64,000 nt of DNA, taken from positions 1 through 64,000 of the forward strand of contig JAJEKV010000760.1 of assembly GCA_021234155.1 (NCBI GenBank). The letters run 5' to 3'. How positions within the stretch are numbered: the stretch's first letter is position 1; each line of letters starts with the position of its first letter. The notes below the pieces were generated by a model that was not told where the DNA came from, did not search any database, and worked only from the letters and a program-made list of their open reading frames with translations. The translations under genes were made by a program, and so were the position numbers. Below, one piece after another: positions 1 to 12,400 of the stretch. This stretch comes from Isoetes taiwanensis (taxonomy: Eukaryota > Streptophyta > Lycopodiopsida > Isoetales > Isoetaceae).

Positions 1-1330
1 ACCTCATGATACTTCCAATGTGAAAATTCCTGACCATCACTCCAATAACTCTAAACCTAAATGGCCATAATAGGCCCTAGGACCGCCCATGGCCAGTTCC
101 CGGCCATTGAAATCTAGTGGTATGATCTTCACATGACTTAGGAAATGCATTTGAATTGTGGCATGTCTTCATGGGTCCATTTTATCATGTATAATACATA
201 GATAGTTATTAGGTTCCATTGGGTGTATAAGGTCCTCCACATCCAATAAGTTGATCTACATGATAGTTGATCTCGGCCATATGGTCCCCTAGCTTCCCCT
301 TATCTCTTTGCCCCTTAGGACTTGGCTGCAATGCCTTATCTAGTGTCTCCTTCACTAGCACATAAATTGCACTTCTCAAAGTATTTAAAGTTGCTATGGT
401 CACATGCTTGAAATGCTTATTCATAGCCTAGTAAACTGGATCGGGATATAGAGGCCAATCTAAATTCCTTGGCAATGCATTTATTTCTTTCTAATATGTT
501 TCTCTGGGTACAATGGGATGGCAACTTCTTTCAACAATAACTCTACCCCTGCTCATCCTTCTACTCTTATGTGGCATGTTTCTGCATTGAAATCCATATC
601 TTTTCTAACATTTTGCAAAATGAGAAGTTCTGAGCTTTATCTTTACTGTGCCAAGACCCCATGCAATGCAATTCTACTTATTTTCATGTCTTCTTTTACA
701 AGCAGTTAAGAAGAGGTTGGAATTCCATGTATAGCCATCCATGCTTTTGAACATATCCACTTTCATTCAATGGGAATCTTTTCTTTCTTTGATCTTTCAT
801 CCCAATTGCATAGCCAATCATGGTGTACATGTGAAATTCCTCCTCGCTATCACACTTATGTTCCCTTCGATATGTAGCTCTTGCTAACACCATCTCCTCT
901 ATTGTGAACATTCTCCTAATACTGTGAGGCTCCAACAACATTCACTTCTAACCTTCATCAATGTGAGAACAATCATAACTGACTCAGATCTTTGGTGGGA
1001 TAATGTTTGAAAGTTGAAGTGGCTCCTTGCTACACCGTAGGAACATTATTGACAATGGTTCTACATCTATAGGAAACATGTAGTTCCTCCGCCCACATCA
1101 TTCCTAGGCAACACAGTTGAACCTCTAGTTGCTTCACACAAAGTATCTTGTTTGTTCAACCTCTTTTCCTCTTCCACTGAGCCAGAGTACTTTGAGATTG
1201 CTTACACCCTAACCCGTCTTCCCCACCTTTCATCATTCACTGCATTGATAGATTCAAGTAGAACAATAATCCCTCTCCTATCAGCTTCTCTCATAGTATT
1301 TACGTGTGGATCTTGACCTTTTTGTTTTTC
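1..1330. other. Gene-poor flank, no assignable gene
   Basis: Only short unrelated open frames occur here, for example 209-424 and 696-941 on the minus strand. None shows a recognisable motif. I see no splice-consistent gene, RNA gene or element terminus. Confidence 0.5.
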
Positions 1331-1373
1331 CTTAATCACCCGGTATAGCCACCTCTTTCCTTACATTATCCTT

Positions 1374-1480
1374 TTCATTTGAGGTCTTTTTTTCCCTTTC
1401 CTTTGCCATCATCAACATTTGAGTCTTTTCCTTTCCTTTGCATATCATCAACATCATTTGAGGTATTTTCCTTTCCCTTA
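1374..1480. repeat. Short tandem repeat, about 50-55 bp unit
   Basis: About two copies of a pyrimidine-rich unit containing CATTTGAGGT, CTTTCCTTTGC and ATCATCAACAT. It accounts for the low-complexity minus-strand open frame at 1332-1577, which I do not regard as a gene. Confidence 0.6.
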
Positions 1481-1734
1481 CTAATGTATGTTCACATATA
1501 TTAGATTTTCCTTGCCCTTTGTTCAGCATCATTAGGCTTTTTTTAGCATTTTGCATACATTGGACCCAGAAATGCATAAAACATATAGTAAGTTAGCATA
1601 TCCAAATAACCTCTCAATAACATGTTCATAAATGAAATTCTATATGTCTTATTCTATTTGATCATCTTCATTTATATAATGGACTCAGTTATTTTCCCCA
1701 ACATTATATATAACAAAACCCCTACTCTATTAAA

Positions 1735-1995
1735 CCTCTAAATTTGTATCCTATAATAAATCCTTGTAATAAATTTTTAACCTTGTAATTATAAGGGATA
1801 ACCCTTATATATAACCTTAAAGGGTTAATTTAACCCTTAAGCATAACCTGGTATCCCACAACCCTTATAATAAATTTAACCTTGTTATTACAAGGGATAA
1901 CTTTGGTATCCTATAATAACCTTTATAATAAATTCTAACATTGTTATTATTAAAGGGATAAACCCAAGGTCCTTAAAACAACTAACCTTGTAATT
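1735..1995. repeat. Degenerate repeat of AACCTTGTTATTAYAAGGGATAAC
   Basis: Several diverged copies of a unit containing TATAATAAAT, ACCTTGT(A/T)ATTA and AAGGGATAAC lie close together. Some copies are partly self-complementary (AAGGGATAACCCTTA). No coding content is visible. It may be a degenerate minisatellite or the remains of a small MITE array. Confidence 0.6.
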
Positions 1996-1999
1996 ATGC

Positions 2000-4900
2000 A
2001 TTGAGGCGAAGATCACTTTAGCAAGTGATTTGTTAGATGAGCTTTCGAACTTTCTCTCTACTTTCGAACTTTCACCTTAGCGCTTCCGCTTTCCACTCCA
2101 GCATTCCAGGCGCGCTTAATTTCGACTTTTCTGCCTAATTTCGGCTTTCTCATTTATCCGGTTTTAATCTGTTTCTCGCTTTATTATTCGGTTTTAATCT
2201 CTGCTTTCGACCATGAACTCACATTATCTCGGCGGACTGCGCGATTCCGCTTTTTCGGCTTCATAATCTTCATGGTTTTCTACCAGCACTTTTCCTTTGC
2301 TGTTATTTCCCTACAGCATCTCAGGTTTGTTTTCTCCTGGTTTTTACTGCCTCTACAACTTCCTCGCTTGAATACCAAAGTCTTCCGGTTTTGGTTTTAG
2401 GTTAAAGCTTCTGGGCTTCTTGGCTTTCACTGATTTCCAAATTAGCCGTTATTGTTTCTCTGGGCTTTACAATTCAAATCATCTGCTGTCTTAAGGTTGC
2501 ATTTCCGCTCTCTTACTTCTTAAAGTAGTATAATGAAGCTCGGTTAATCAAGGGAGTGCTTTCTGCTTAGACTTTTACATGCATCGGCCCTATAATCGCT
2601 CTAGTTAACTGATATAGATCTATTGCTTATAAACATGTTTCTATTGTTTATATGGATCTGTTTCATGATCTTGCTTTATATGATTTTGTCAGATTCCGCT
2701 TCTTATTTTATTTCACTAGCTCTTCCTTATCTCGCCGCAATTAATGAACTAAAAACTGAACTAAATGAACCAAATAATCGCATTATTATTATATATCCGC
2801 TTCTATCCGCCTATTATATCCTATTTAAATAATGAACCAAAACACAAATAAAAATTAATGAACTATGTTCTTGCTCTATGATCTTGCTCTATCTCATTTA
2901 AATAATGAACCAAAACAAATGAACTAAATAATGAACTAAACAAGGAGTATTACTATTTTTATTCTCAAGGCCATCCGCTTGATCTATCCGCTTCATCCGC
3001 TTCTATGAGTTCTTATATTCCTCGCCTTATCCGCTTCCTAGATTTGTTTCCATCTATTCCCCCTCGGCTTTCAGATTCTATTTTTCTCTGCATTTTTTTC
3101 TATAGAATGATATAGTTAGAATGGCTTAAATCGCCCATGATTTCTAGTTTGTTTTGATTAACCTAGTTTCTCACTAGGGTTAATTCAATCAAAGGCCAAA
3201 ACGATTCCTAGTTTGCCTTTCTATTTCATACCTATCAGATACAAATCGTACAAAGGTGATCTGAAAACTATATAGCAATGCGCCTCGGGCGCTGCTTTTA
3301 CTGAATATTTAGAATCGCTTTCTGGGAGAGGAATATCATTTGCTAATTAGTTAATTTCTCACGTTAGTGCATTACACATGGTCGCTTTCTAGCTTAAATG
3401 TAATTTCCCTCGGACGCACTATCAACGCAGACCCTGGATACTACTTAATTGTCTTCATTTCAAAACATTTACCTGAGTTGGACAAACCGGGTTAGCCGGT
3501 CAATCAGACAGCCATGGGAATGCTATCATCGCATCAATCGACATATCCCATTCTCATGTTTTAGTAAGGCCTTATGCCCACAAATAAATAATATCTAGGA
3601 TTTGATTAGGAGTATCAAGGATCGCATACAACGCTCGATTTGGAGACTCCTCACATTCAAGTAGGAAGAAGAGGATGATGTCACATCACGTTGGTCCAGG
3701 TGGCACTTTACTCGTATTAAATGATGAAGTGGGCCTATGTTTACATTTTGTAGAGATATGTAGAGCAAGCTATGTTAGTTCAGAAGAACTCACAAAGTCA
3801 TGATTTTAACAAAAAGGAAAAAAATGTACAAATATTTTTGAATATAATACATTCTCGCGGCCTTCATTAATTTGCAATTTTTAAACTTTTATCACGCTTA
3901 GTTTTTATTATGTTTTATATAAATGTCTAAAATTATTGAATTTTATACCCTCCAAATGAGGACTAACCCCAAGAAACTACACATTTTCATTAACTGTAGT
4001 TTCATGGGGTTGATAAGACCGGCTAAAGAGCATCAAAGAATATAAAAATTCACAACATCATGCATGTTATGATATATTCATTTTTTTACTATCCCTCATC
4101 ATACATACCTTTGATAATTTAAGATCTATAAAATTATATTTCTTTGTATCAAGGTCTGCATATTCTTTCGACGCTCTTTTTCGCCATGCCACTCATAAGG
4201 TTACTGACGTGCCAAAACCAGACGGTTTAGTAATGCTTTTATATTTTTGAGGTTTTAAAAAATTTAAAACCTTAAAAACGCTTATTTATAAAAACGTTAA
4301 AAATCACCGAAAATCTTTAAAAATCTTTAAAAATTTAAAATCTTTAAAATCTTTAAAAATCCGGGTGGAATTTTCATAACAAATATAGGAATTTCTAGAG
4401 TTCTATTCGTTATTTAACTTTTTGTAAAATTGGCTTCCAAAAATACTCCCTGAAAGCATGTAAAAACAGCTAATCTTTATACTTTTTAATTAATAATAGT
4501 CCCAAAAAGAGTATGTTCGCATCACTTCAACTTATTATAATAATGTCAAGTTGTATCCATAATAGTAGAAAGTTTGTCTTACATCAATGTAAAACTGCTA
4601 ATTTTTCTTATGGTAGCAATTCAGGGTAAATTCCACCCAACCCAATGCATTAAATACCCAATGTAATTAAATAAATTAAGTAAAGAAGTTGAAAAGAAAA
4701 TAACTAGATTTATTCATCTTCCTCATCAAGACCTCATGGTAACCAGCATCATAGTTATCCACATCGTGATCCCAGGAGTCGCCATTAAAGAGCTCCATAA
4801 TCAAATTCTTTCTTCCTCAGAATTGCTTTTCACCAACCATCATTTTCTTCAACTTCTTCAAATAATGCCCACAAGAAGAGACCAGAAGTTGTTATAGTCC

Positions 4901-5480
4901 CTCCTTATTGCATTTTGTTCCCCACCGCTGCCCGTCTCCTTCGGCTTCGCCTCCCTCTACACCTACTTCCACTTTGCACTAGCTACTTAGCACCGCCTCG
5001 ATCTACTCTTTGTGATCCTACCAATATTCATGGTCAGCCTCTTCAAAAATATGTTTTGGGCCAATTAAGGACAACATCAAGCAAAGGTATAGGTAATCTG
5101 GAGTTTTCAATGTCTATCTCTATCGATTAACCTTAAACAAAAGTAGCAAATAAATGGGCTAATCTACAAAATAAAGAATGAAATGCTTAGAATAGCAAAG
5201 AACATAAATCACATGGGAGACTATGGCGAAGTTTCAAAGCTATGACAAGCCTTAAATTTGCAAAAATTCATTTCTGACATATCCAGCTTCATCTTGCGCC
5301 TTTTCACACCCTCTACGTAATAAACACTTTGAATATAATGACAACCATCCATAACAACTCTTGGCTCATCATTGTTGTTTGATCTGCTATTTCCAAAGAG
5401 GATGCAAAATGTGGGCTAATTATGAATAGTTTCTGAACCAAGTCCAACGCCTCATCAAAACATTCTAGAACTTCTTTGTA
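2000..5480. other. AT-rich gene-free stretch
   Basis: I see no gene that can be supported. The stretch is rich in TCCGCTT words (2,000-3,060) and in ATGAACYAAA words (2,740-2,945). An AAAATCTTTA tandem repeat occupies 4,309-4,361. The open frames at 2623-2832 and 4915-5130 are short and carry no recognisable motif. Confidence 0.5.
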
Positions 5481-5487
5481 TCTACAT

Positions 5488-5730
5488 AAAAATAACTTGG
5501 AAATAACTTGCGCTACAAAGGTAGAATAACTTGAGTTACAGAAATAACTTGGAGTTACAGTAAAATAACTATTATAGCGTAAATAACTTGGAAATAACTG
5601 GAGTTACGTTGTAAAATAACTGGAGTTACAAAGAGAAATAACTTGGAGTTACGTAAAATAACTATTATAGCGTAAATAACTTTGAAAATAACTTGGAGTT
5701 ATAAAGAGAAATAACTTTGAGTTACATAAC
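5488..5730. repeat. Tandem repeat based on AAATAACTTGGAGTTAC
   Basis: About a dozen imperfect copies of a 15-20 bp unit, AAATAACTTGGAGTTAC, occur. A higher-order segment (GTAAAATAACTATTATAGCG) is repeated at about 5,560 and 5,652, so there is an interval of about 92 bp as well as the short unit. No reading frame spans it. Confidence 0.85.
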
Positions 5731-5989
5731 ACTTAAAAAACCCTAATACTTAAAAAAAATCAGCTTACAACAAATATAAAATTGACTTACTTGTGCTTGC
5801 TCAAGGCCTCGCTTGAAGCTCCATTCTCTAAAAACGCCTAGCCCTTTCATAAACTCGCATAATAACCCCATTGTTGATCCCTTCCATCCGGTGGGAGGCT
5901 AAGAACGTGAAAATAATTAATGATTATGGTGACTACAATAAATAGAAGGCAAAGTATTAGATCTAAAGATGATAGATTTAACTCCGACT

Positions 5990-7200
5990 AAGATCATTCT
6001 TGCTAGAGTCTCACCAATCTCTCCACAATTACAACCACTATTTGTTCCAAGGCACTCCAAACTCTTTGCAAGCCTCTCGCTAATAATTAGAATATATCCA
6101 AACCTGGTTGCACTTGGCCTAATAATTACAAGGTTCTAATAATAATGGTCAAAGATCTTTCTTGCATTCCGCTTTTGTAAATAGCTTTCATCTGAATTAT
6201 GTTTGCTTTCTTATGGACGCTATGAACCCAACTCAACTTTCCGGGAGATATCCTCCAATAGTAAATCTAAGCAATGTAGCACATGAGTCCACACGTTTGG
6301 GAAATTCCTCTAATAGTTTTTCCCATCAAGATAATTGATGCATTATCCGTGGACAACTTGTAACTACATTTTCGGGGACCTACCTTCTTTTTATTGCGTA
6401 AGATAACATTTCAAAAAGCCAAGCACCATCAACAAGCTATTGATACACTACTAGAATCAATTGATTTCAAATATAAAGTTCCATAACAAGAAGATTTCCA
6501 ACACATTGACGAGTGCACGCTTGCTCAGATTGTCCCATCCATCTGGAAGAATTGTCACGCCATATTTTGGCCAAAGTGTTTTCTTTCTATTGATTTCAAC
6601 TTTAATGGACTTGCACAAATTTCATGCGTGAGATATCCCCTCATATCATGGTACTAAAATGCCACTATAACTTTCTCCTATTTTCAAAAACGCAGCCTAA
6701 CATATATTTTTCCAGCAAGACATCTTTAAAAGATTGAAGGAGAGATTACCTTTCGACGATGTGACCACCAACATAGAATTGGCCTTTCTTTTCTTAATCA
6801 TCATAGCAAAGATTTGATGTTTTCGATCCCTTCTTGAAGGTGTCATTGAAACTGATGTGTTTTTAAGAGCAGCAAATATTAGACTTATAGATTGCGGAAT
6901 TGATTTCATTTGATAAGCAAAGACCCACACTGTTTGGATGTTTGTGGTTGAAATCCGTTTCATTAGGATGAACTTGCCATGCTGTGAGTATCAACACCAC
7001 CAATGGGCCTCGACCTCAGGCTTTCATCCTCCAAATCAACTGTCTGCTCAAGCCTCTGAACGCTTTTTAGTGCCCATATTTTGGATTCTAGTAAGTGCTC
7101 TTGATAAACTGAGGTACTTGTTGACATGCTGATTTTCCATAACCTGCTAGCCCAAAGAAGATGAGCAACAAGACGTGTCTTCGTTCCTGCAATAATCGTC
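5990..7200 (-). pseudogene. Decayed hAT-family transposase (DUF659 region)
   Basis: Read on the minus strand with frame changes, 6,200-6,650 shows the order expected of a plant hAT transposase. First comes KYGVTILPDGWDN...RALVN, matching the DUF659 'sDGW' block. Further on are TDNAS and then HCLDLLLEDI, the 'AHCLDLMLEDI' block. Stops and frameshifts separate these blocks, so no functional protein is possible. The more N-terminal part probably lies at 6,700-7,200, where two open frames exist, but I could not see a BED zinc finger. The C-terminal dimerisation domain was not found. No terminal inverted repeats or target duplication were identified. The family call rests on the motif order; I am fairly confident. 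Confidence 0.7.
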
Positions 7201-9400
7201 ACAAAAACACAATCCCAACTATAAACTCAAATTCAAGTCGCACTTTTCCTATTCTGGTATATTTATCCCATAACTTACTTTTCCCTTGTGCCATAGTGAT
7301 GAGAAAATTAATCAAGCATGCCAAGACATCAAAAGTCAAGACTTAAGACTAGAATAAATAAATAAATAAACTGCTAGCCACATTATCAAGACTATAACAA
7401 ACATATAATATGCGCTACATTTACATTTATCTACTAGCTTAGACTTTTACCGTTGCTTTTACTTTATCCGAAAGATTTTCCTTTTGAGAAAGAAAGCCCG
7501 CCAATAGAGGCCCAATGGCAGCTCCAAGAACATGTTCCATCAATCATGGTCGTGACAAATGCAAGGGCCCCTCGAATTGTGATAATGAACCGGAAATTTT
7601 GTCTTGAAACCGGCAAACCGGCAGTAGCTTGTTATAGATATGGTCCATTTATGAACAATCCCAAAGACTGCCATCGATGATGGCTAGAGGTCAAGAGATA
7701 CTTCCATACGCATCTAAAGTATCAATGCGTAAATGGATAGATACAGAATACGTACCGCTGTAGCACTAGCATCCGGGATTGTCGAAATGTCAACAATTAG
7801 AATATGAAACGTAAGAATCCTATGATGTCAATCATTGTGTATTATCACGTAATAAAAGTGTTTGAACAAGTGGGAACCAACTCCATTTGGCAAAGTATTT
7901 AGAGATAGTTGACACTCCATGACAAGAAAATCATATAGAAGATAAATAAATGAGGGAATAGGAATTATTTGCAAACACCTTGAAAAATACTAACTTCCTC
8001 GATTTATTTCTAATGTAAATGGGATCATTAACACTTTCGCCTAGATGGTTGGACACCAGACAGAACAAGAGGTCAAAAGCATACACTTTCATTTAAAATG
8101 GTGGAAATCCTAAGAAATTTAAAAATCGGGAAGTAAAAGTCAAAAAGTAAAAGAGAAGAAATAAGGGATCCGTGCAACATACTTGATATTCACATCGCCA
8201 GAGAAGAGATAAGTCTTAACATGGTCATCAACCCAAATGACAAAGTTATGTGAACATCAACAAACCAAAGATCACCGGCATGGGTTCGTGACGCTTGTCT
8301 CAAAATTCTTTGTTGCACGAAGTTACCAGAATGCAAATAGACCACTCTTAGTAAGAATTTCAAATATTAAAGCTGCGAATAAACCAAAAGAACTATTTTG
8401 CCAGACATTTTGAAGCTCTTGGCACCATAGCACATGTGCTCTGTTTCAAGCATGAGGAAGTTCCTGCTCACTAGGTAACGTATTTGCTTTTCACAAAATC
8501 GGGCCACGATAGAGGCATCATAAAGCGGCCATAGTGGTTTTTGTTAATAAATATCTTGCTGCCCTAAAACCTAAGGTGCAACCGAAAATATTTGGGTCCT
8601 TTTTTTGGTACTATTGACTGTCAAATACATAAAAACGTTTTAAATAATTGATCGATTTTTTATAGAAGTACCGCTATGAATAAAATCGCTGCTTTTAACA
8701 ACTTGCATGCCACAAATGTGCCCACGCCTCCGGGAGGTCGCCACCGTGATGTCTCTTTGAATAGTTTCATCCTCATAGTTGCAATTTTATAATGCTAACT
8801 TTACGTAAACCGTTTCTAAGAGAGGGACACCATGGCATTAGATTCAGTGGTCCAGTCTCGATTTTACATAATCCAAGTCGACGCTTCAAGTTTGCTGTTA
8901 ATAGATAGCATTCTTCCCCCCATGATAATCGAAAATTATTAAAAGAATGATTTCACATGAACAGCCTTTCAAGAATCTAATATGTTTCAAGAATAGTCTT
9001 CAAACCCCACCGATAGTAATCACCATAGTTCTACCGACATGATAGCACGTGATCACGAGGGAGGCGATCGCTAAGTCGAGGCGGTACGCTCCAGGAGGCG
9101 AAAGGATGAGGAGTCGAGGAGGAGTTCATGAGAAGACGCGGTTTCTTGAAAAATTGCATTTAATGAATAATGTTCGGCGCCACATAGGCGCTTGGAAAAT
9201 ATAAAAATAAATATTCGTGGATGTGTTTTAATAAGAAAATTAAGTTTTAATTTGAAATGAGCGGGGATAAGCTGCTAATATAGGTGGGATAAATTGTAAT
9301 TTAAAATCGACATAATCGACCTGCCAGATAATGCACCCATAATGCGAGTAAATTTGAATCATGGGCCCCATAACATTGCATTCGGAACATTGTAGCGATA
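7200..9400. other. Gene-free stretch
   Basis: Short open frames such as 7453-7680 (plus) carry no motif I recognise. An AATA microsatellite is present near 7,350. Parts may belong to the neighbouring hAT remnant or the following decayed region. Confidence 0.4.
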
Positions 9401-9414
9401 TGGCGTCCGGAGGA

Positions 9415-12400
9415 TCTGGCTGCAACGAGAGGTAGAGGCGGAGGTAGAGGCGCCGGGAGAGATGGGCGACGGGCCAACACTCAGAAAGTTCCTGAAATGG
9501 TCGACAACACTCGGGAAGCAGGTATTTACTATTTCTTCTCGACTTCTACAGTTTCTGTCTTATTTTTAAGTTTTATCTACTGTCTGTGTGTGGTTTTTTT
9601 TATCATTTTTCTACCGTCTCTGTGTATTTTCTACCTTTTATATTGTGTCTGTGTCATTTCTACTGCTTTTACTACCTTGTTTTGTGTGTTTTTGTTGTAA
9701 TCGCCTCCTGTACTCTGTGTTTTTTGTTTTGTATTCTCCATTTCGTATAATGTAGACCGTTTAATTATAGTTTCTTGCACTTGTTTGTTTATACTTATGT
9801 TCTGTATTCTCCACCTCTTTTGACAAGTCTTCTTTGTAGCCTAGTATGTCTCTTATAATATAGGGAGCGTCGCCTAGGGCCCCTCTTAAAACGTTTTCTT
9901 CGGCGATTTATAATGTAGAGCTGTCGAGATACGATATAATTGTTTTTTGTCACGTCTCGCTACTTTTTCCTATGTACCATTTATGTTTTCGAAGTAAGGC
10001 GTCTATAAAATATGCGCTTCGGATTTCATTACTCACCACATGATTGTAACTTCGGGATCTTCTAAAAATGTGAAAAAGAAAAGCAAAGCCCTGCAAAAGT
10101 CAGGGACATCCGCAGAAAAACCAAGAACGAGGAGGAAGATGTATCGATAAAAAGATTTGGCACACGTTGTGACCATTGATGATACAACGGAATAATGAAG
10201 GCTGGTAGAACCTCCATGTCGTAAGAAGATCTACCGAGAGGGCTCGAATGGTATGTGGAGATCTTCAAACCAGCGGAAAAACGCATCTTATTTTCATGTC
10301 TAGAGTTAAGAAACAGATCAAATGAAGAAACAAGGTATTTCGATCACATCACGAAAAAGAACATGACGATTCATACCGTTAGGTATTACTGAAGCGGGTC
10401 GAGAAAAATAAAAAAAAGTATTGAAGAAGTTAAATACTTGCGGTGCGTGGGTTCTTTAAAGAGACCCTAAGAGCGGATGAGGCCCTTGAGATAACCTCTT
10501 CAAATTTATCGGGTCGGTGGGAAGCATTGACACCAAAAAAATATGGAAGGTCTCTACCGCGAGAAGAACAATCAAGACAAGGCCGTCGACTAATGCGTAC
10601 CTACAAGCTTTAAAAGAGAAGGAAGATGCAAGTTCTAGAGCGGGGAAACACCGGGCGTTCCTAGGCATTACGGATATGACTAGGATGGCGACAATGCGCG
10701 AGACGCTTTTTAGAGTCATGAGCAAACTCAAGAAATATGTCGACAAGTATCCGCGGGCCTTAACTTCACGCATCCGGTCCATGTCTAACGGCTTTTTCGT
10801 GTCAACGTTAAGGCTATGTTTGTCGGGCCGAAGATACGACAAAAGCGACGCGCCAATGGAAATAGTCAACAAGATGATAGAAAACCCAGACAAAAGCCAA
10901 TGCCAGATGTGGTGCCTTTGATATGAAGACTAAGAAGGTTTGATATGGAATAAACTTGAAGATTTAATTGGCAACCTCAATATTCACTTCATGATAATAG
11001 ATGGCCAGCATTCAAAGTGGAGGCTAAGGTTTGATGATCAAGCACAAAAACTGGAAATCGTTATTCTATAGACTTTATTGGAAATTGGGGTTCCTCGGTG
11101 GCTCAACAACCGGCAAATAGAAAACCGAATCATGCCGGAATGACATGGGAAAGACATATCTATACAAAAGGTATTTTATTTTCCCACACATATGCTCCAA
11201 ATCACGCCACGCTTTTTTGCTAATCGCGTATTTACAAGAATTTACAAGTTGTTATTTGTTTTTGATTGATAAGAAACGCCACCGCGGCGCTTTCTTCGTG
11301 CACGCTTGTAAATCCGGATAACTAAAACGCTGGCGCTTTTTATATTGTTATTGCTTTTCCTAACTGTTTATTTTATTTATCTAACGGCCCATATTTTGCG
11401 GTCCGTATGTGGAGCGATTCGCGACGACGTAACCAATGGATCGAATATGGAAAACCAATGCCGACCGGACAAGGGCAATCTAAGAGTGCGAATTCAAATT
11501 ACTAGAAAGGACACGACTTTGTCCCAAACCATAATAGGGACAAGACTAAGGGCACCGAGATCAAAGAAGAAAAAGGGGATCACGCAGAAGTCGCTCGGCG
11601 AAGATCAAGCGGCCAAAGGTGCCCGCAGATTGTTTTTCTTTGACCCGGTATGGGAAAAGTGGAACTAATTTTGGAACGCCTATTCGAAAAAGAAGTTGCC
11701 GATTCTCGTGATGGCGGGGTTTCCTGAAGATAATCGTCTATTTTTATATAGATATCCACGTAAATGAGAAAGGCACAAGGATTGGATGATGCGTAATTAA
11801 TCCTACGTTCTAGATAGTTGCATCGTGAAAGGAAGTTGTCTACAAGAAAACGCCTCAAACAAAACACTTGACATCTTTCGAAGATGCATGCGAATCGCTA
11901 AAAATATGAAAGTCCCGAAAATCTTGTTGGTGAAAGAGCGCAAAGGCTCACATGAGACTTCATGTTATCGAGATAGGTTTAATGCAAAAAGCCAACGATC
12001 TAATAATGACATTAAGAAATATGTGTTTTTGGTCAAAAGATTTTGTGAAGCGACAAAGGCTATAAGAATGTGGCAACTCTTAAAGGGGATTCACACCTAA
12101 AGTGGCGCCCGACCTAAAAAGAAAAGTTGCTTTGGTGAAGAAGGCGCCCTTAAGAGGAGTCTCCTTTTTCTATAAGGTGTCCACCGGTTATAAGTGTGTC
12201 ATACCGGGCGATGGGTGAAGGGCCAACCCGACATCACTCTATTTGTTCTTGATAGCCGGTAACGAGATGGACACAAGATGATTACAAGACCATCTTCAAC
12301 ACATGCAATGGTTTTACGACTGAGATGCATTATACTATCGTGGACAGGTTTGCCACTCGACATGTCCCACGATATGCACTAGCTGCCGCAAATGATCTCG

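Noticed and set aside
10456-10893. 145-codon open frame on the minus strand
   Set aside because: It lies antisense to the plus-strand frame 10517-10921, which has the more protein-like charged composition; the hydrophobic minus product looks like a shadow.
12180-12220. Possible OTU-type protease start (GYKCVIPGDG)
   Set aside because: The next codon is a stop, the catalytic Cys context is absent, and no downstream His block was found.
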